Positions 1 to 8,188 of a DNA stretch of 64,000 nucleotides are shown one piece after another. The stretch is taken from assembly GCA_964219355.1 (NCBI GenBank), contig CAXPOZ010000004.1, positions 124,001 to 188,000 of the forward strand, written 5' to 3'. Each line of letters opens with the position of its first letter. Positions within the stretch are counted from its first letter, which is position 1. The translations under genes and the position numbers were made by a program. The DNA is from Parvularcula sp964219355. GTDB taxonomy: Bacteria; Pseudomonadota; Alphaproteobacteria; Caulobacterales; Parvularculaceae. The notes under the pieces were generated by a model, which was not told where the DNA came from, did not search any database, and saw nothing but the letters and a program-made list of their open reading frames with translations.

Positions 1-199
1 AGACATCCGCCGAAAAGCCGACATAGCCAAGCTCAGCGATCCGCTTTGCGGCAATCTCCTCATGCTCTTTGCGTCCGCCCCAGGCATGGCAGATCATGAC
101 AGCCGGGCGCGGCCCCGATTGCTCATCATCCCAGGCCACAAACCCGTCATAGGGCGCACCGCCCAGATCATATTCCACAAGCTTCGTCGTTACCGTCAT
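1..199 (-). CDS. Dienelactone hydrolase family protein (N-terminal part)
   Basis: The gene enters from the left edge and reads toward it, so only the first 66 codons are visible. The protein starts MTVTTKLVEYDLGG and continues with PAVMICHAWGGRKEHE, which is the beta-strand and oxyanion-loop region typical of dienelactone-hydrolase-like alpha/beta hydrolases; the Cys/Asp/His catalytic residues would lie beyond the edge. The ATG (197-199) is preceded by a good ribosome site (AGGAGTGA about 4 bases upstream). Family members are cytosolic hydrolases of varied substrates, so no substrate can be given. The family call is fairly secure, the function is not. Confidence 0.75.
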   Translation of the reverse strand, partial: MTVTTKLVEYDLGGAPYDGFVAWDDEQSGPRPAVMICHAWGGRKEHEEIAAKRIAELGYVGFSADV

Positions 200-319
200 C
201 GCTCACTCCTGTTTCGGCCTCTGTCGCGTCCTTAGCGAAATTCCGCGCATGACCAATATTCCACTGGCAGTCGAAGCTCATCACCTTATGGTCCCTTCCA
301 AGCCTGATGGACCCCAAGC

Positions 320-982
320 ATGATTTTCGCCCTCTCTCTCCTCACTATCTCCGCGCCGCTGCCGGCAGAACTTTCCGAAGCGCTGGAAAGCCCAGAAGAT
401 GCTCCTTTGCCTGTCTATGTTGCGGCATATGAAATGAGCGAGCTCAACGTCACAGCGAAGGTTGATCCCGCACAGCCCGAAGGACAGCGCATCACGGTCC
501 TCTCCCCCAGGCGCGAAGACTGGCCCAAGGGGCTTGAGAAACAACTTGCGGAATTTGAGGCGGACACGGATGGAGACATCTGGTGTGATACTGCAGAAGA
601 GCTGATCGGCGGGGATGTTGCGGAAATCTCGCGGGATGAGCATTCCATTTCCTACCGCTTCCCAATGGCTGTCGAAGATGGGGGCGATAAGGCCGACAAG
701 GCCTTCGCGGATGCATCTCATGGAGAAGTCGATATTACGCGCACAGATGATGTCTCTTGGCGTGTCGCCGCGCTGAGGATTCGTCTCGACAAGCCCTTCA
801 AGCCCGCCATGATCGCCAAGGTGACAAAGCTTGATGTCGATATCAGCTGCTCACCTGCCGCCAACGGACGCATGTATCAGGCGCGAACGCAAACCGGTAT
901 TGAGGGCTCCGCCTTCGGCCGAAGCTTTTCCGAAACCGAAGTGATGGAATTGCGGAGTGTCAGCCTGCCTTCCGCCAACTGA
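320..982 (+). CDS. Uncharacterised protein, possibly exported
   Basis: I do not recognise this 220-residue protein. It begins with a short hydrophobic stretch (MIFALSLLTISAPLPAEL) that could be a signal peptide cut near residue 16, and the rest is acidic and soluble with two cysteines (about residues 89 and 177) that could form a disulfide if exported. It stands alone, divergent from the hydrolase gene at the left edge and convergent with the SRPBCC gene downstream (13-base gap). No catalytic motif is visible. Confidence 0.6.
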   Translation: MIFALSLLTISAPLPAELSEALESPEDAPLPVYVAAYEMSELNVTAKVDPAQPEGQRITVLSPRREDWPKGLEKQLAEFEADTDGDIWCDTAEELIGGDVAEISRDEHSISYRFPMAVEDGGDKADKAFADASHGEVDITRTDDVSWRVAALRIRLDKPFKPAMIAKVTKLDVDISCSPAANGRMYQARTQTGIEGSAFGRSFSETEVMELRSVSLPSAN

Positions 983-994
983 CAGATCCGTGCC

Positions 995-1432
995 TCACTC
1001 CTGTGCTTCGGCACGCGCCTTCAACGCTTCATTGAGGGCAGGATATAAAGGTGCCGCCCGCGCATTGAGGACGGGCCGCAGAAAGAGCGGCCCGAGCCCG
1101 AAATAGACTTCCCCATGGATGAAGCGGGTCGCCTCCTCCACCGGATGCAGCTCAAAGAAATGATGGCCGATAAAGGTCACCGGATTGCCGCCGCGCCATT
1201 CGAGCCTGCGGCCCGGAATGACTTCATGGACCTTCCCGCCCATTCGGCGGCGACTTCCCTTCGCGTCCGTTACGGTAAAGCGCAGATCGGATCCGACTTC
1301 CGGCTTGCCCGACATCTCGGTCAGCATCGGGTTCCAGTCATCATATCCGGCAAAATCCGTCAGGATCGCCCAGACCCGTTCGGCGCTCGCGTCGATCAAT
1401 GTCTCCGCCACGACTTTATAGTGCAGACTCAT
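995..1432 (-). CDS. SRPBCC-domain protein (polyketide cyclase/dehydrase-like)
   Basis: The 145-residue protein fits the SRPBCC (START-like) fold: an N-terminal strand with ETLIDASAERVWAILTDF, then YDDWNPM, a central beta sheet, and a C-terminal helix LNEALKARAEA. The W-NP motif after the first helix is typical of the polyketide_cyc2 group, which binds hydrophobic ligands in a deep cavity. A longer reading frame opens upstream, but the MSLHYK start at 1432 is preferred because AAGGGACC lies just before it and the upstream extension is unlike the family. Ligand and role are unknown. Confidence 0.8.
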   Translation of the reverse strand: MSLHYKVVAETLIDASAERVWAILTDFAGYDDWNPMLTEMSGKPEVGSDLRFTVTDAKGSRRRMGGKVHEVIPGRRLEWRGGNPVTFIGHHFFELHPVEEATRFIHGEVYFGLGPLFLRPVLNARAAPLYPALNEALKARAEAQE

Positions 1433-1565
1433 CCCGGTCCCTTCGTTCTTGTGTCTGCTCCCCGCTCCGCTTTTGTCACGTATTTGCGTGAAACGCATAA
1501 TCGCCATTACATGCTGCCTGCAAGCATGCCATTTCCCACATTGCCAGTTTTGATGGAGAGATGGA

Positions 1566-1910
1566 GTGACAAACACGGCAGAGGAGCGGAGTTACGCGGC
1601 AAATTCGATTTCCGGTATGGTTCGCGAATATGAGCGGAACCTGCTCGAGTTGGCCGAGACACTGCGTCAGGCTGAAGAAAGCGATGATGTGGTTCTCCAG
1701 CGGAAAATCCGCGGCCTCCAGCTTTCCAATAAATGGATCGTCGCCGACGCCATCGCCACCGATTGCCATGAGCTCGATGATCTTCGCGCTAAGCTCGAAC
1801 TTTGGCGCCTGTCCGTCCTCGGTACGCATGGTGAGCGGCCCCGGTCACCTGAGGAAGAACTGATCGCTTCAGTTCAGGAAGATCTTGCGCGGCTGTCCCT
1901 CGACAAGTGA
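1566..1910 (+). CDS. Small helical protein of unknown function
   Basis: A 114-residue, highly charged and probably all-helical protein that I do not recognise. It has a GTG start at 1566, preceded by the purine-rich GGAGAGATGGAG; the alternative ATG at 1561 opens only a two-codon frame. Residues 20-60 (REYERNLLELAETLRQAEES) look like a helical hairpin or coiled coil. No membrane segment or signal peptide. It is divergent from the SRPBCC gene, with 133 bases between the two starts, and convergent with aspS. Confidence 0.6.
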   Translation: MTNTAEERSYAANSISGMVREYERNLLELAETLRQAEESDDVVLQRKIRGLQLSNKWIVADAIATDCHELDDLRAKLELWRLSVLGTHGERPRSPEEELIASVQEDLARLSLDK

Positions 1911-1961
1911 CCCTTCGGGCCAGCTTGCGTTCTGATTTAGTCTTTTTACCAGAGTACTGAT

Positions 1962-1993
1962 GAAAAATGCCGACGAGAGACCTCGCCGGCATT
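1962..1993 (-). terminator. Rho-independent terminator of aspS
   Basis: Read on the minus strand just past the aspS stop, a 12-bp stem (AATGCCGGCGAG with CTCGTCGGCATT, one G-T pair) closes on a GTCT loop and is followed by a run of T. The plus strand lacks an equivalent T-run after the small gene ending at 1910, so it mainly serves aspS. Confidence 0.85.
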
Positions 1994-2031
1994 ATCGATT
2001 GTCGCATTTTCGGGAGAAAGAGCGGCTGACG

Positions 2032-3870
2032 TCAGCCCTTTTTCTCCGTGATCGGCATCGACACCTTGATGTGGATGTCTTTCAGCTGTTCCGTGCTTGC
2101 CTCTGCCGGGGCGCCGAGGAGCAGGTCTTCGGCATTCTGGGTCAGCGGGAACATCGTGACTTCACGGATATTCTCTTCACCGGCCAGCAGCATGACGATC
2201 CGGTCGACACCGAAAGCGGCCCCGCCGTGGGGCGGTGCGCCATATTTGAAGGCATTCAGCATACCGCCGAATTTGTCCTCGACAACATCCGCGCCATAAC
2301 CTGCGACTTCGAAGGCTTTATACATGATGTCCGGGCGGTGGTTCCGGATGGCGCCTGATCCCAGCTCGTAGCCGTTACAGACAAGGTCATACTGGTTGGC
2401 TTTCAGCGCCAGTTGCTCGGCATCTGTCTTGGCCGCTTCGAGGGCTTCGAGGCCCCCTTGCGGCATGGAGAACGGGTTGTGACCGAACTCGACCTTTTTG
2501 TGCTCGTCATCCCATTCATACATCGGGAAGTCGACAATCCACGCGAAAGCAAACCGGCCCTCTTCGAACAGCGGGCTGCCATCGGCGAGCGTCTTGCCCT
2601 GTTCGGTCAGTGCACGGGCGATCTCGACCCGCGCCTTGCCCGCAACGGCTTCGAATTCCTCGACCTTGCCCGCGACGAAGAAGGCGGCATCGCCCTCACC
2701 CAGCCCGAGCTGTTCGCGGATCGCATGGGTGCGCTCCGGCCCGATATTCTTGGCGAGCGGGCCTTTGCCGTCGGCATCATCAAACATGATATAGCCCATG
2801 CCCGGCAGACCCTCTTTCTGGGCCCATGAATTCATCCGGTCACAGAAGGCACGGCTGCCGCCAGCCGGAGCCGGAATGGCGCGGATCTGCTTTTCAGGGT
2901 CTTCGGCGATCTGCGCGAAGATCTTGAAGCCCGACTCTTTGAAGTGCTCGGTCACGACCTGCATGTTGAGTTTCTCGGAGACGCGCAGGTCCGGCTTGTC
3001 ATTGCCGTATTTCAGCATGGATTCCGCATACGGAATTTGCGGCCAGTCGGCCCAAGGATCGACTTTGCGGTCCCCGGCATAGGCGGCAAAGGCGTCATGG
3101 ATGACCGGCGCCGTTGCATCAAAGACATCCTGCTGGACGACGAAGCTCATCTCGAGGTCGAGCTGGTAGAACTCGCCCGCTGAGCGGTCGGCCCGCGCAT
3201 CCTCATCCCGGAAGCAGGGCGCAATCTGGAAGTAGCGGTCAAAGCCCGACACCATGATCAGCTGTTTGAAGATCTGCGGCGCCTGCGGCAGCGCGAAGAA
3301 CTTGCCCGGATGAAGCCGCGAAGGGACGAGGAAGTCCCGTGCGCCTTCGGGCGAGGAAGCTGTCAGGATCGGCGTCTGGTATTCGGTGAAGTTCACGCCT
3401 TCCATGCCGCGGCGCAGCTGGGAGATCACTTTCGAGCGCAGGATCATGTTCGCATGCATCCCGTCCCGACGCAGGTCGAGATAGCGATAGCGCATGCGGA
3501 TATCCTCAGGATAATCCGGCTCGCCAAAGACCGGCAGCGGCAGGTCGCCAGCAGCGCTCATCACCTCGAAGGATGAAAGCCGAATCTCGACTTCACCTGT
3601 CGGCAGGTTCGGATTGATGACCTCGGCATCGCGGGCGATCACTTCGCCCTCGACGCGGATCACGCTCTCGGCACGCACAGCTTCGACATCGGCAAAGAAA
3701 GGCGCCTCGGGTTCGACGACAAGCTGGGTCAGCCCGTAGTGGTCCCGCAGGTCGATAAAGAGCAGCCCGCCATGGTCGCGCTTTCTGTGCACCCAGCCCG
3801 ACAGGGTCACGGTCGAGCCGACGTCGCTTTTGCGCAGCTCGCCGCAATTATGGGTACGATAGACGGACAT
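2032..3870 (-). CDS. aspS: Aspartate--tRNA ligase
   Basis: Class IIb aminoacyl-tRNA synthetase that charges tRNA(Asp) with aspartate in the cytosol. The 612-residue length is normal for the bacterial type. The N-terminal OB-fold anticodon-binding domain (GWVHRKRDHGGLLFIDLRD, about residues 25-45) is followed by the class II core with motif 2 (CFRDEDARADRS), the bacteria-specific GAD insertion, and the C-terminal motif 3 region (GGAAFGVDRIVMLLAG). Whether the enzyme also charges tRNA(Asn) cannot be told from what I can see here. It is a single-gene unit with its own terminator. The start is MSVYRTHNCG at 3870. Confidence 0.98.
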   Translation of the reverse strand: MSVYRTHNCGELRKSDVGSTVTLSGWVHRKRDHGGLLFIDLRDHYGLTQLVVEPEAPFFADVEAVRAESVIRVEGEVIARDAEVINPNLPTGEVEIRLSSFEVMSAAGDLPLPVFGEPDYPEDIRMRYRYLDLRRDGMHANMILRSKVISQLRRGMEGVNFTEYQTPILTASSPEGARDFLVPSRLHPGKFFALPQAPQIFKQLIMVSGFDRYFQIAPCFRDEDARADRSAGEFYQLDLEMSFVVQQDVFDATAPVIHDAFAAYAGDRKVDPWADWPQIPYAESMLKYGNDKPDLRVSEKLNMQVVTEHFKESGFKIFAQIAEDPEKQIRAIPAPAGGSRAFCDRMNSWAQKEGLPGMGYIMFDDADGKGPLAKNIGPERTHAIREQLGLGEGDAAFFVAGKVEEFEAVAGKARVEIARALTEQGKTLADGSPLFEEGRFAFAWIVDFPMYEWDDEHKKVEFGHNPFSMPQGGLEALEAAKTDAEQLALKANQYDLVCNGYELGSGAIRNHRPDIMYKAFEVAGYGADVVEDKFGGMLNAFKYGAPPHGGAAFGVDRIVMLLAGEENIREVTMFPLTQNAEDLLLGAPAEASTEQLKDIHIKVSMPITEKKG

Positions 3871-4017
3871 TCTTTGCCTCCATGAATTAAGAGAGCCGCG
3901 CCTTGCGCACCAGAAGCGCGCCCGTCAACCGTATTGCTGTGTGCCTGTCCCTCAAAGATACGCTTTTGGCGAATTTTATCGGCACTCAGAGCAAAGCTGA
4001 CCCATTCTGAAAATAAA

Positions 4018-4050
4018 TCCCGAAACGGGACAGAATATTCAGCGAATATT
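4018..4050. promoter_or_regulatory. Two adjacent inverted repeats upstream of sciP
   Basis: Two perfect inverted repeats lie 3 bases apart: TCCCG-AAA-CGGGA (4018-4030) and AATATTC-AGC-GAATATT (4034-4050). They sit 94-126 bases before the sciP ATG and about 150 bases before the aspS start on the other strand. Position and symmetry suggest operators in the divergent promoter region. Which protein binds them is unknown; neither matches the CtrA TTAA-N7-TTAA consensus. Confidence 0.45.
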
Positions 4051-4143
4051 TACCACTACCCTTAGGCGTTTTTTCAGACGAGTGAACTATAACTCTCCTG
4101 TACGGCACGAGAATTATTTTTGCCAAGGAGTGGTGTTTTGGGA

Positions 4144-4434
4144 ATGGTTGGGGCTTCTGTAAATCAGCCGGTCGTCCGTAAGGGTGACCCTTTTGTGATC
4201 GGGCCTGATGGGACGGCCCTCACGATCAAGGATCTTCCGCCGCCTTCGACGAAGCGGTGGGTGATTCGACGCAAGGCCGAGGTAGTGGCCGCTGTGCGTG
4301 GAGGTCTTCTGAGCCTCGATAGCGCCTGCGATCGCTATAACCTCACTGCCGAGGAATATGCTTCCTGGGAACGGGCGATCGATCAGCACGGCATTCAGGG
4401 CCTGCGCGCGACGCGGGTTCAGCAATACCGCTAA
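4144..4434 (+). CDS. sciP: SciP-like CtrA inhibitory protein (DUF1153)
   Basis: A 96-residue DUF1153 protein. In Caulobacter SciP is a small helix-turn-helix protein that binds CtrA and blocks its activation of transcription in G1. The conserved core is plain: FVIGPDGTALTIKDLPPP, then KRWVIRRKAEVVAAVRGG and the second helix region LSLDSACDRYNLTAEEYASW, ending RATRVQQYR. AAGGAG (4125-4130) lies 13 bases before the ATG at 4144; an in-frame TTG at 4138 would have a better 7-base spacing, so the true start may be two codons earlier. It is monocistronic with a strong terminator. Family identification is firm, the CtrA role is by homology. Confidence 0.92.
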   Translation: MVGASVNQPVVRKGDPFVIGPDGTALTIKDLPPPSTKRWVIRRKAEVVAAVRGGLLSLDSACDRYNLTAEEYASWERAIDQHGIQGLRATRVQQYR

Positions 4435-4461
4435 CCAGATCAACGCCTTACAAGATTTAAT

Positions 4462-4492
4462 GCCCCTCACACCCTTGTGAGGGGCTTTTTTT
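4462..4492 (+). terminator. Rho-independent terminator of sciP
   Basis: A perfect 9-bp stem (GCCCCTCAC / GTGAGGGGC) with a 6-base loop and seven T residues follows the sciP stop by 27 bases. Confidence 0.9.
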
Positions 4493-4589
4493 CTTGGTTG
4501 CATACCGCGAAACGAGATGCTTGCCCTTTCAGGCGCGAGCGCTAGAGGCTAGTGTCTCTAGCTACACCCGATCGGTTATTTGGAGCCCC

Positions 4590-5741
4590 ATGAGCTATCA
4601 GACCTTCACCGCCAGTACGGTCGAAGACGCAAAGCGCGCCATGCGCCAAGCCCTTGGAGACGACGCTGTCATACTCGCCACCCGGCGTCATTCCGATGGC
4701 ACGGTGGAATTGCGCGGCATCCAGAAGGGCAAACCCCTGTTTAAAGGCGAAGGCGGCTCGGGCGGCGGCCTGTTTGGCCAGACCCGCGAACGCACGGCCC
4801 CAGAAGCCCCCTCGCTCGGCGGCGGGCACGATGTGCGCAATGAACACCCCAATTTCGGCGATGAACGCGACATGGCAGGGCGTGCGGAAAGCTCAGCTGG
4901 CCGCAATGCGATGACCAATCTGCGCGGCGACTTCTCGCGCAAGCTCGACCGCAATGCTGAATTCTCCGATCCGCTGCATCAACGCCTGCATAGTGTGCTC
5001 AGCCCGCAAGGCCTGACCCCGCCGCTGATCGCCGCCCTCGCCGAGGAAGCCCATCATGCGGGCACATCGGACGAAACCCAGATGCTCGCCTTCGGGCTTG
5101 AGCGGACCCTGAAATTCGCGCCGACCCAGCCCTCCCCTGACCAGCCGATTATGCTGGTCGGCCAGACGGGCGCGGGCAAAACTTCGAGCGCCGCGAAACT
5201 CGCCGCCCGCTCCGCCGGGATGGGCGGCCGCGCCATCTTCATGAGTGCCGATGTCGGCCGGGCCGGTGCCATCGAGCAGATGACAACTTATGCCGAGGCC
5301 CTCGACACCCGCTTCTGGCCGATCGAGGACCCCGAGCATGTTGCGGAAATCCTCCGCAATGAGCGTCCGCGTGAGCAGATCATTTTCGACACGCCTGGTG
5401 TCAGCCCCTATGCGAGCGCCGATGTCGCCGCCGTCCGGGCCTTCCGCGAAGTGCTCGGTGCCGAGCCGATCCTCGTCATCCCCGCCTCCGGCGATGTGAA
5501 TGAGCATATGGACTGGGTCCGCGCCTTTGCCGATATCGGCGTGCGCCGCGTGATCGTCACAAAATTCGATACCTCCCGCCGCGTCGGGGCCGCCCTGTCG
5601 GGCGCCTATCACGCCGGTGTCGCGCTCGCGCATCTCTCAGAAGCGCCGTTCATTGCCGACGGCCTGATTGATGCGGAGCCTGAATATCTTGCCTATCGCC
5701 TCCTTCTCGACCAGCCGGGAAGGATTGCGGCCCGGCGTTGA
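4590..5741 (+). CDS. flhF: FlhF-like SRP-family GTPase
   Basis: A 383-residue protein with the FlhF layout: an N-terminal region starting YQTFTASTVEDAKRAMRQ and containing GDDAVILATRRH, a variable linker (residues ~60-150), and a C-terminal SRP54-type NG GTPase. The G1 loop is GQTGAGKTSS (about residue 191), the G3 motif is DTPG (about 267; SRP GTPases usually have DTAG), and the G4 motif is TKFD (about 324). FlhF helps place and assemble polar flagella at the cytoplasmic membrane. No other flagellar gene is in the window. The start at 4590 is chosen because GGAG lies 4 bases before it and the N terminus matches the family; the frame is open upstream. Confidence 0.85.
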   Translation: MSYQTFTASTVEDAKRAMRQALGDDAVILATRRHSDGTVELRGIQKGKPLFKGEGGSGGGLFGQTRERTAPEAPSLGGGHDVRNEHPNFGDERDMAGRAESSAGRNAMTNLRGDFSRKLDRNAEFSDPLHQRLHSVLSPQGLTPPLIAALAEEAHHAGTSDETQMLAFGLERTLKFAPTQPSPDQPIMLVGQTGAGKTSSAAKLAARSAGMGGRAIFMSADVGRAGAIEQMTTYAEALDTRFWPIEDPEHVAEILRNERPREQIIFDTPGVSPYASADVAAVRAFREVLGAEPILVIPASGDVNEHMDWVRAFADIGVRRVIVTKFDTSRRVGAALSGAYHAGVALAHLSEAPFIADGLIDAEPEYLAYRLLLDQPGRIAARR

Positions 5742-5822
5742 GTATGAGGGTCCCAAGGGAGCTGGTGTCATAGAGTTGTCAGGCGGGACGGCCCGCCTCG
5801 CCATTTCGAGGAGACCAGCACC

Positions 5823-6320
5823 ATGACTTTCATCGCCGCCTCGCTTCTAAGCCTCAGCCTTCAGCAGGCCCCGCCCCCATGTGAAGGGGCGCCCTATGAC
5901 GACTTTGACTTCTGGGTCGGCACATGGAACGTGCACGGCACGAATGGCCAGCTCGCCGGGCGCAATGTCATCACCGAGGAAGAGAGTGGCTGCCTCTTGG
6001 TCGAGCGCTGGACCAATACGGGCGGCGTGACCGGCCAGAGCTATAATTTCTACGATCTTGAGACGGAGAGCTGGCGCCAGGTCTGGGTCAGCGGCGGGAT
6101 CACGATTAATTACTCAGGTGGGCTGAACGATAGTGGCGAAATGGCGCTTGAAGGCATGATCGCCTATCGGCAGGACCCGGTGGCGACCTTCCCCTTCCGG
6201 GGTAAATGGACCCCGAATGAAGATGGCACCGTCACCCAGACATTCCATCAATATAATCCCCAGACGGAAAAATGGGATGTCTGGTTCATCGGCGAGTATA
6301 GCCGCGCTGAAGCAGAATAA
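5823..6320 (+). CDS. Secreted DUF1579-like protein
   Basis: A 165-residue protein with a short signal-like N terminus (MTFIAASLLSLSLQQAPP) followed by FDFWVGTWNVHG, which resembles the opening strand of DUF1579-type beta-barrel proteins. Repeating patterns of aromatic residues (WRQVWVSGG, WDVWFIGEY) fit a lipocalin-like barrel. AGGAGA lies 6 bases before the ATG. The gene is followed after only 11 bases by the pentapeptide-channel gene, so they are probably co-transcribed. A distant relative lies at 12417-12977. Function unknown. Confidence 0.7.
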   Translation: MTFIAASLLSLSLQQAPPPCEGAPYDDFDFWVGTWNVHGTNGQLAGRNVITEEESGCLLVERWTNTGGVTGQSYNFYDLETESWRQVWVSGGITINYSGGLNDSGEMALEGMIAYRQDPVATFPFRGKWTPNEDGTVTQTFHQYNPQTEKWDVWFIGEYSRAEAE

Positions 6321-6331
6321 GGCCTGCCGAC

Positions 6332-7519
6332 ATGCTGCTCGACAATGATGACGACGATTTTGAGAACCCAAGTCATCTGTCGATCCTCGAAGGCGGCATC
6401 GAAGCCTGGAATAAATGGCGAGCAGATAATCCCAATGTGATGCCAGATCTGCGCGGCGTGGATTTCACCGATCGGAGCTTTGCCGCCTCTGCCCTGTGGG
6501 ACAAACGTCGCCAGAAAGTCAGCCTGTCCCGCGCGAACCTCTCTGGCACCAGCCTCGACAGCGCCGAGCTGACCGGTATCGACCTGCAATTGGCCGATCT
6601 TACAGGCGCTAATCTCGAGAACGCGCATCTTGAACGCGCAGATCTTCGCCGCGCGAAGCTGCAAGGTGCGGAGCTCAGTGGCGCCGACCTACGCGAAGCA
6701 GATTTTCTGGCCGCCGACCTCACCTCCGCTTCCCTAGTCGGCGCGCGACTTGAGGGCGCTAATTTACGCCGAGCCAATATGACGGACACGGATGTCACCA
6801 GCGTTGAATATACCGTCCGGGGTCTCTCAGGGAAATGCCGCGGCATCCGCGCCGAGGCCTGTCACGGCAATGCGACCTTCCGGCGCGAAGTGATGGACCA
6901 GGACTATCTTGACCAGATGGAAGCGCAGGTCATAGCCGCCTTCGCGCATAAGGGCTCGCGCGCAAAAGCGATCCTCGATGGATTTACCCGCCCCCTGCCC
7001 CCGATTGCCGGGACGCTCCTCAGCCTGCCGGCTGCGCTCCAGCTGACCAAGGGAGCGATCCCGATGTTCAGCGCCCTGCTTCGCGGCGATTTCTCCGACT
7101 TCGATTTCAGTACCTTTGGCATATTCATCAGCATTGTTCTGGGAGCGGTTATTTTTGCCAGCTTCATGGGCTCGACCTATGGCCGGGTGATTGCGTATCG
7201 CATCTGGGGGCTCTTCTCCTTCGGGAGGCGATGGGACGTGGTCGTCTTTTTCGCGGGCGGCATGATCATGCTCTTCTCCTTCCTTTATATGATCCTCTCG
7301 CCGGATCATGTGATCCTCAGCGAGGTCGGTCAGGACAAGATCGCTTTCTTCCCGCTCTTCGTCGCGGTGATGGGGTTCTGCACGCTGGGTGTCACTGATC
7401 TTGCGACCCCGGTCACGGATCTCGGCGCGGTTGTGATGATCGGCAATGTGCTCTCAGGATTTGTGACCCTCGGGCTTTTATTATCCGTTCTCGGAAATGT
7501 CTTTGCCCGTAGGTCGTAA
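6332..7519 (+). CDS. Pentapeptide-repeat protein fused to a degenerate ion-channel pore domain
   Basis: A 395-residue protein in two parts. Residues ~45-150 carry consecutive A(D/N)LXX-type pentapeptide repeats (for example ADLTGANLENAHLERADLRR), which fold as a right-handed beta-helix. Residues ~240-395 are hydrophobic with about four membrane segments; the last two resemble a two-TM potassium-channel pore (Ion_trans_2): a pore helix, then TLGVTD (residues 351-356) where channels have T(V/L)G(Y/F)GD, then ATPVTDLGAVVMIG leading into the inner helix. The filter Tyr-Gly is replaced by Val-Thr, so potassium selectivity is doubtful. It probably sits in the inner membrane with the repeat domain in the cytosol. 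Likely in an operon with the upstream secreted protein. Confidence 0.8.
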   Translation: MLLDNDDDDFENPSHLSILEGGIEAWNKWRADNPNVMPDLRGVDFTDRSFAASALWDKRRQKVSLSRANLSGTSLDSAELTGIDLQLADLTGANLENAHLERADLRRAKLQGAELSGADLREADFLAADLTSASLVGARLEGANLRRANMTDTDVTSVEYTVRGLSGKCRGIRAEACHGNATFRREVMDQDYLDQMEAQVIAAFAHKGSRAKAILDGFTRPLPPIAGTLLSLPAALQLTKGAIPMFSALLRGDFSDFDFSTFGIFISIVLGAVIFASFMGSTYGRVIAYRIWGLFSFGRRWDVVVFFAGGMIMLFSFLYMILSPDHVILSEVGQDKIAFFPLFVAVMGFCTLGVTDLATPVTDLGAVVMIGNVLSGFVTLGLLLSVLGNVFARRS

Positions 7520-7534
7520 GGTAGCTCAAGCATC

Positions 7535-7569
7535 AAAAAAGGTGCATTCGCTTACGCGTAATGCACCTT
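7535..7569 (-). terminator. Terminator between convergent genes
   Basis: A perfect 10-bp stem (AAGGTGCATT / AATGCACCTT) with an 11-base loop. On the minus strand it is followed by six T residues, so it ends the cyclic-nucleotide-binding gene; the plus strand side (AATTTATT) is weaker but may also stop the pentapeptide operon. Confidence 0.8.
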
Positions 7570-7595
7570 AATTTATTCTGATCGTTCGGGATGGC

Positions 7596-8039
7596 TCAGC
7601 TATTGCCGGACATCCGAGTGTTCATGGCCCGAGCGCGGCGGGCGAGCACGCGCATGACACGCAAGGCAAAAGTCGGCGCCGTACTGATCATCTGCAGGAA
7701 CTGCTGCTCGGTGACGGCATAGGCAACGACATCTGTCTTGGCGATGACGCTGGCCGTATGCGGCTTGGGATCGACGATCCCCATTTCGCCGAAGATCTTG
7801 CCTTCACCGAACTCGTCGACTGTTTCGCCTTTGACCTGCACTGCGACCACGCCTGACTTGATGATATACATCGTCCGGCTGGTCTCGCCCGGCGTCATGA
7901 TTTCCGTGCCTGCGGGAAAGTCGACTTCTTCAGAATCGACTTTCCGGAACAGGCGAAAGTCGACATCACGCGTGTCATTGTCTGTAGCAGGATTTACCGC
8001 CACTGGATTCTCGACCGGCTGTGAAACTGAAGTCTGCAT
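7596..8039 (-). CDS. Stand-alone cyclic nucleotide-binding domain protein
   Basis: A 147-residue protein made of one CNB (CAP effector) domain. Visible landmarks are FPAGTEIMTPGETSRTMYII, the phosphate-binding-cassette region FGEGKIFGEMGIVDPKPHTASV, and a C-terminal helix ALRVMRVLARRARAMN. The cassette keeps GE but has PKPHTAS where cAMP binders have RSAT, so the ligand is uncertain. There is no helix-turn-helix or catalytic domain, so it may act as a regulatory subunit for a partner protein. Monocistronic with its own terminator. Confidence 0.85.
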   Translation of the reverse strand: MQTSVSQPVENPVAVNPATDNDTRDVDFRLFRKVDSEEVDFPAGTEIMTPGETSRTMYIIKSGVVAVQVKGETVDEFGEGKIFGEMGIVDPKPHTASVIAKTDVVAYAVTEQQFLQMISTAPTFALRVMRVLARRARAMNTRMSGNS

Positions 8040-8138
8040 CTAGTCCCCCGAAATAGACCTTATCCCAAGGGTGTTTCACCATATCACTCTTAAAACGGAC
8101 TGAAAGAATTAGGCCGCATTTTTAAAGAGTGCCGATAA

Positions 8139-8167
8139 CAAAAAAGGCCGCCTCGAGAGGCGGCCTT
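8139..8167 (-). terminator. Rho-independent terminator of lon
   Basis: A perfect 10-bp GC-rich stem (AAGGCCGCCT / AGGCGGCCTT) around a 4-base loop; on the minus strand it ends in TTTTTT, 22 bases past the lon stop. Confidence 0.9.
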
Positions 8168-8188
8168 CTACATTCAGTATATGTCCGC

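Noticed and set aside
8085..8131. CACTCTT...AAGAGTG inverted repeat upstream of the cyclic-nucleotide-binding gene
   Set aside because: Seven-base arms with a 33-base gap are too weak to call an operator.
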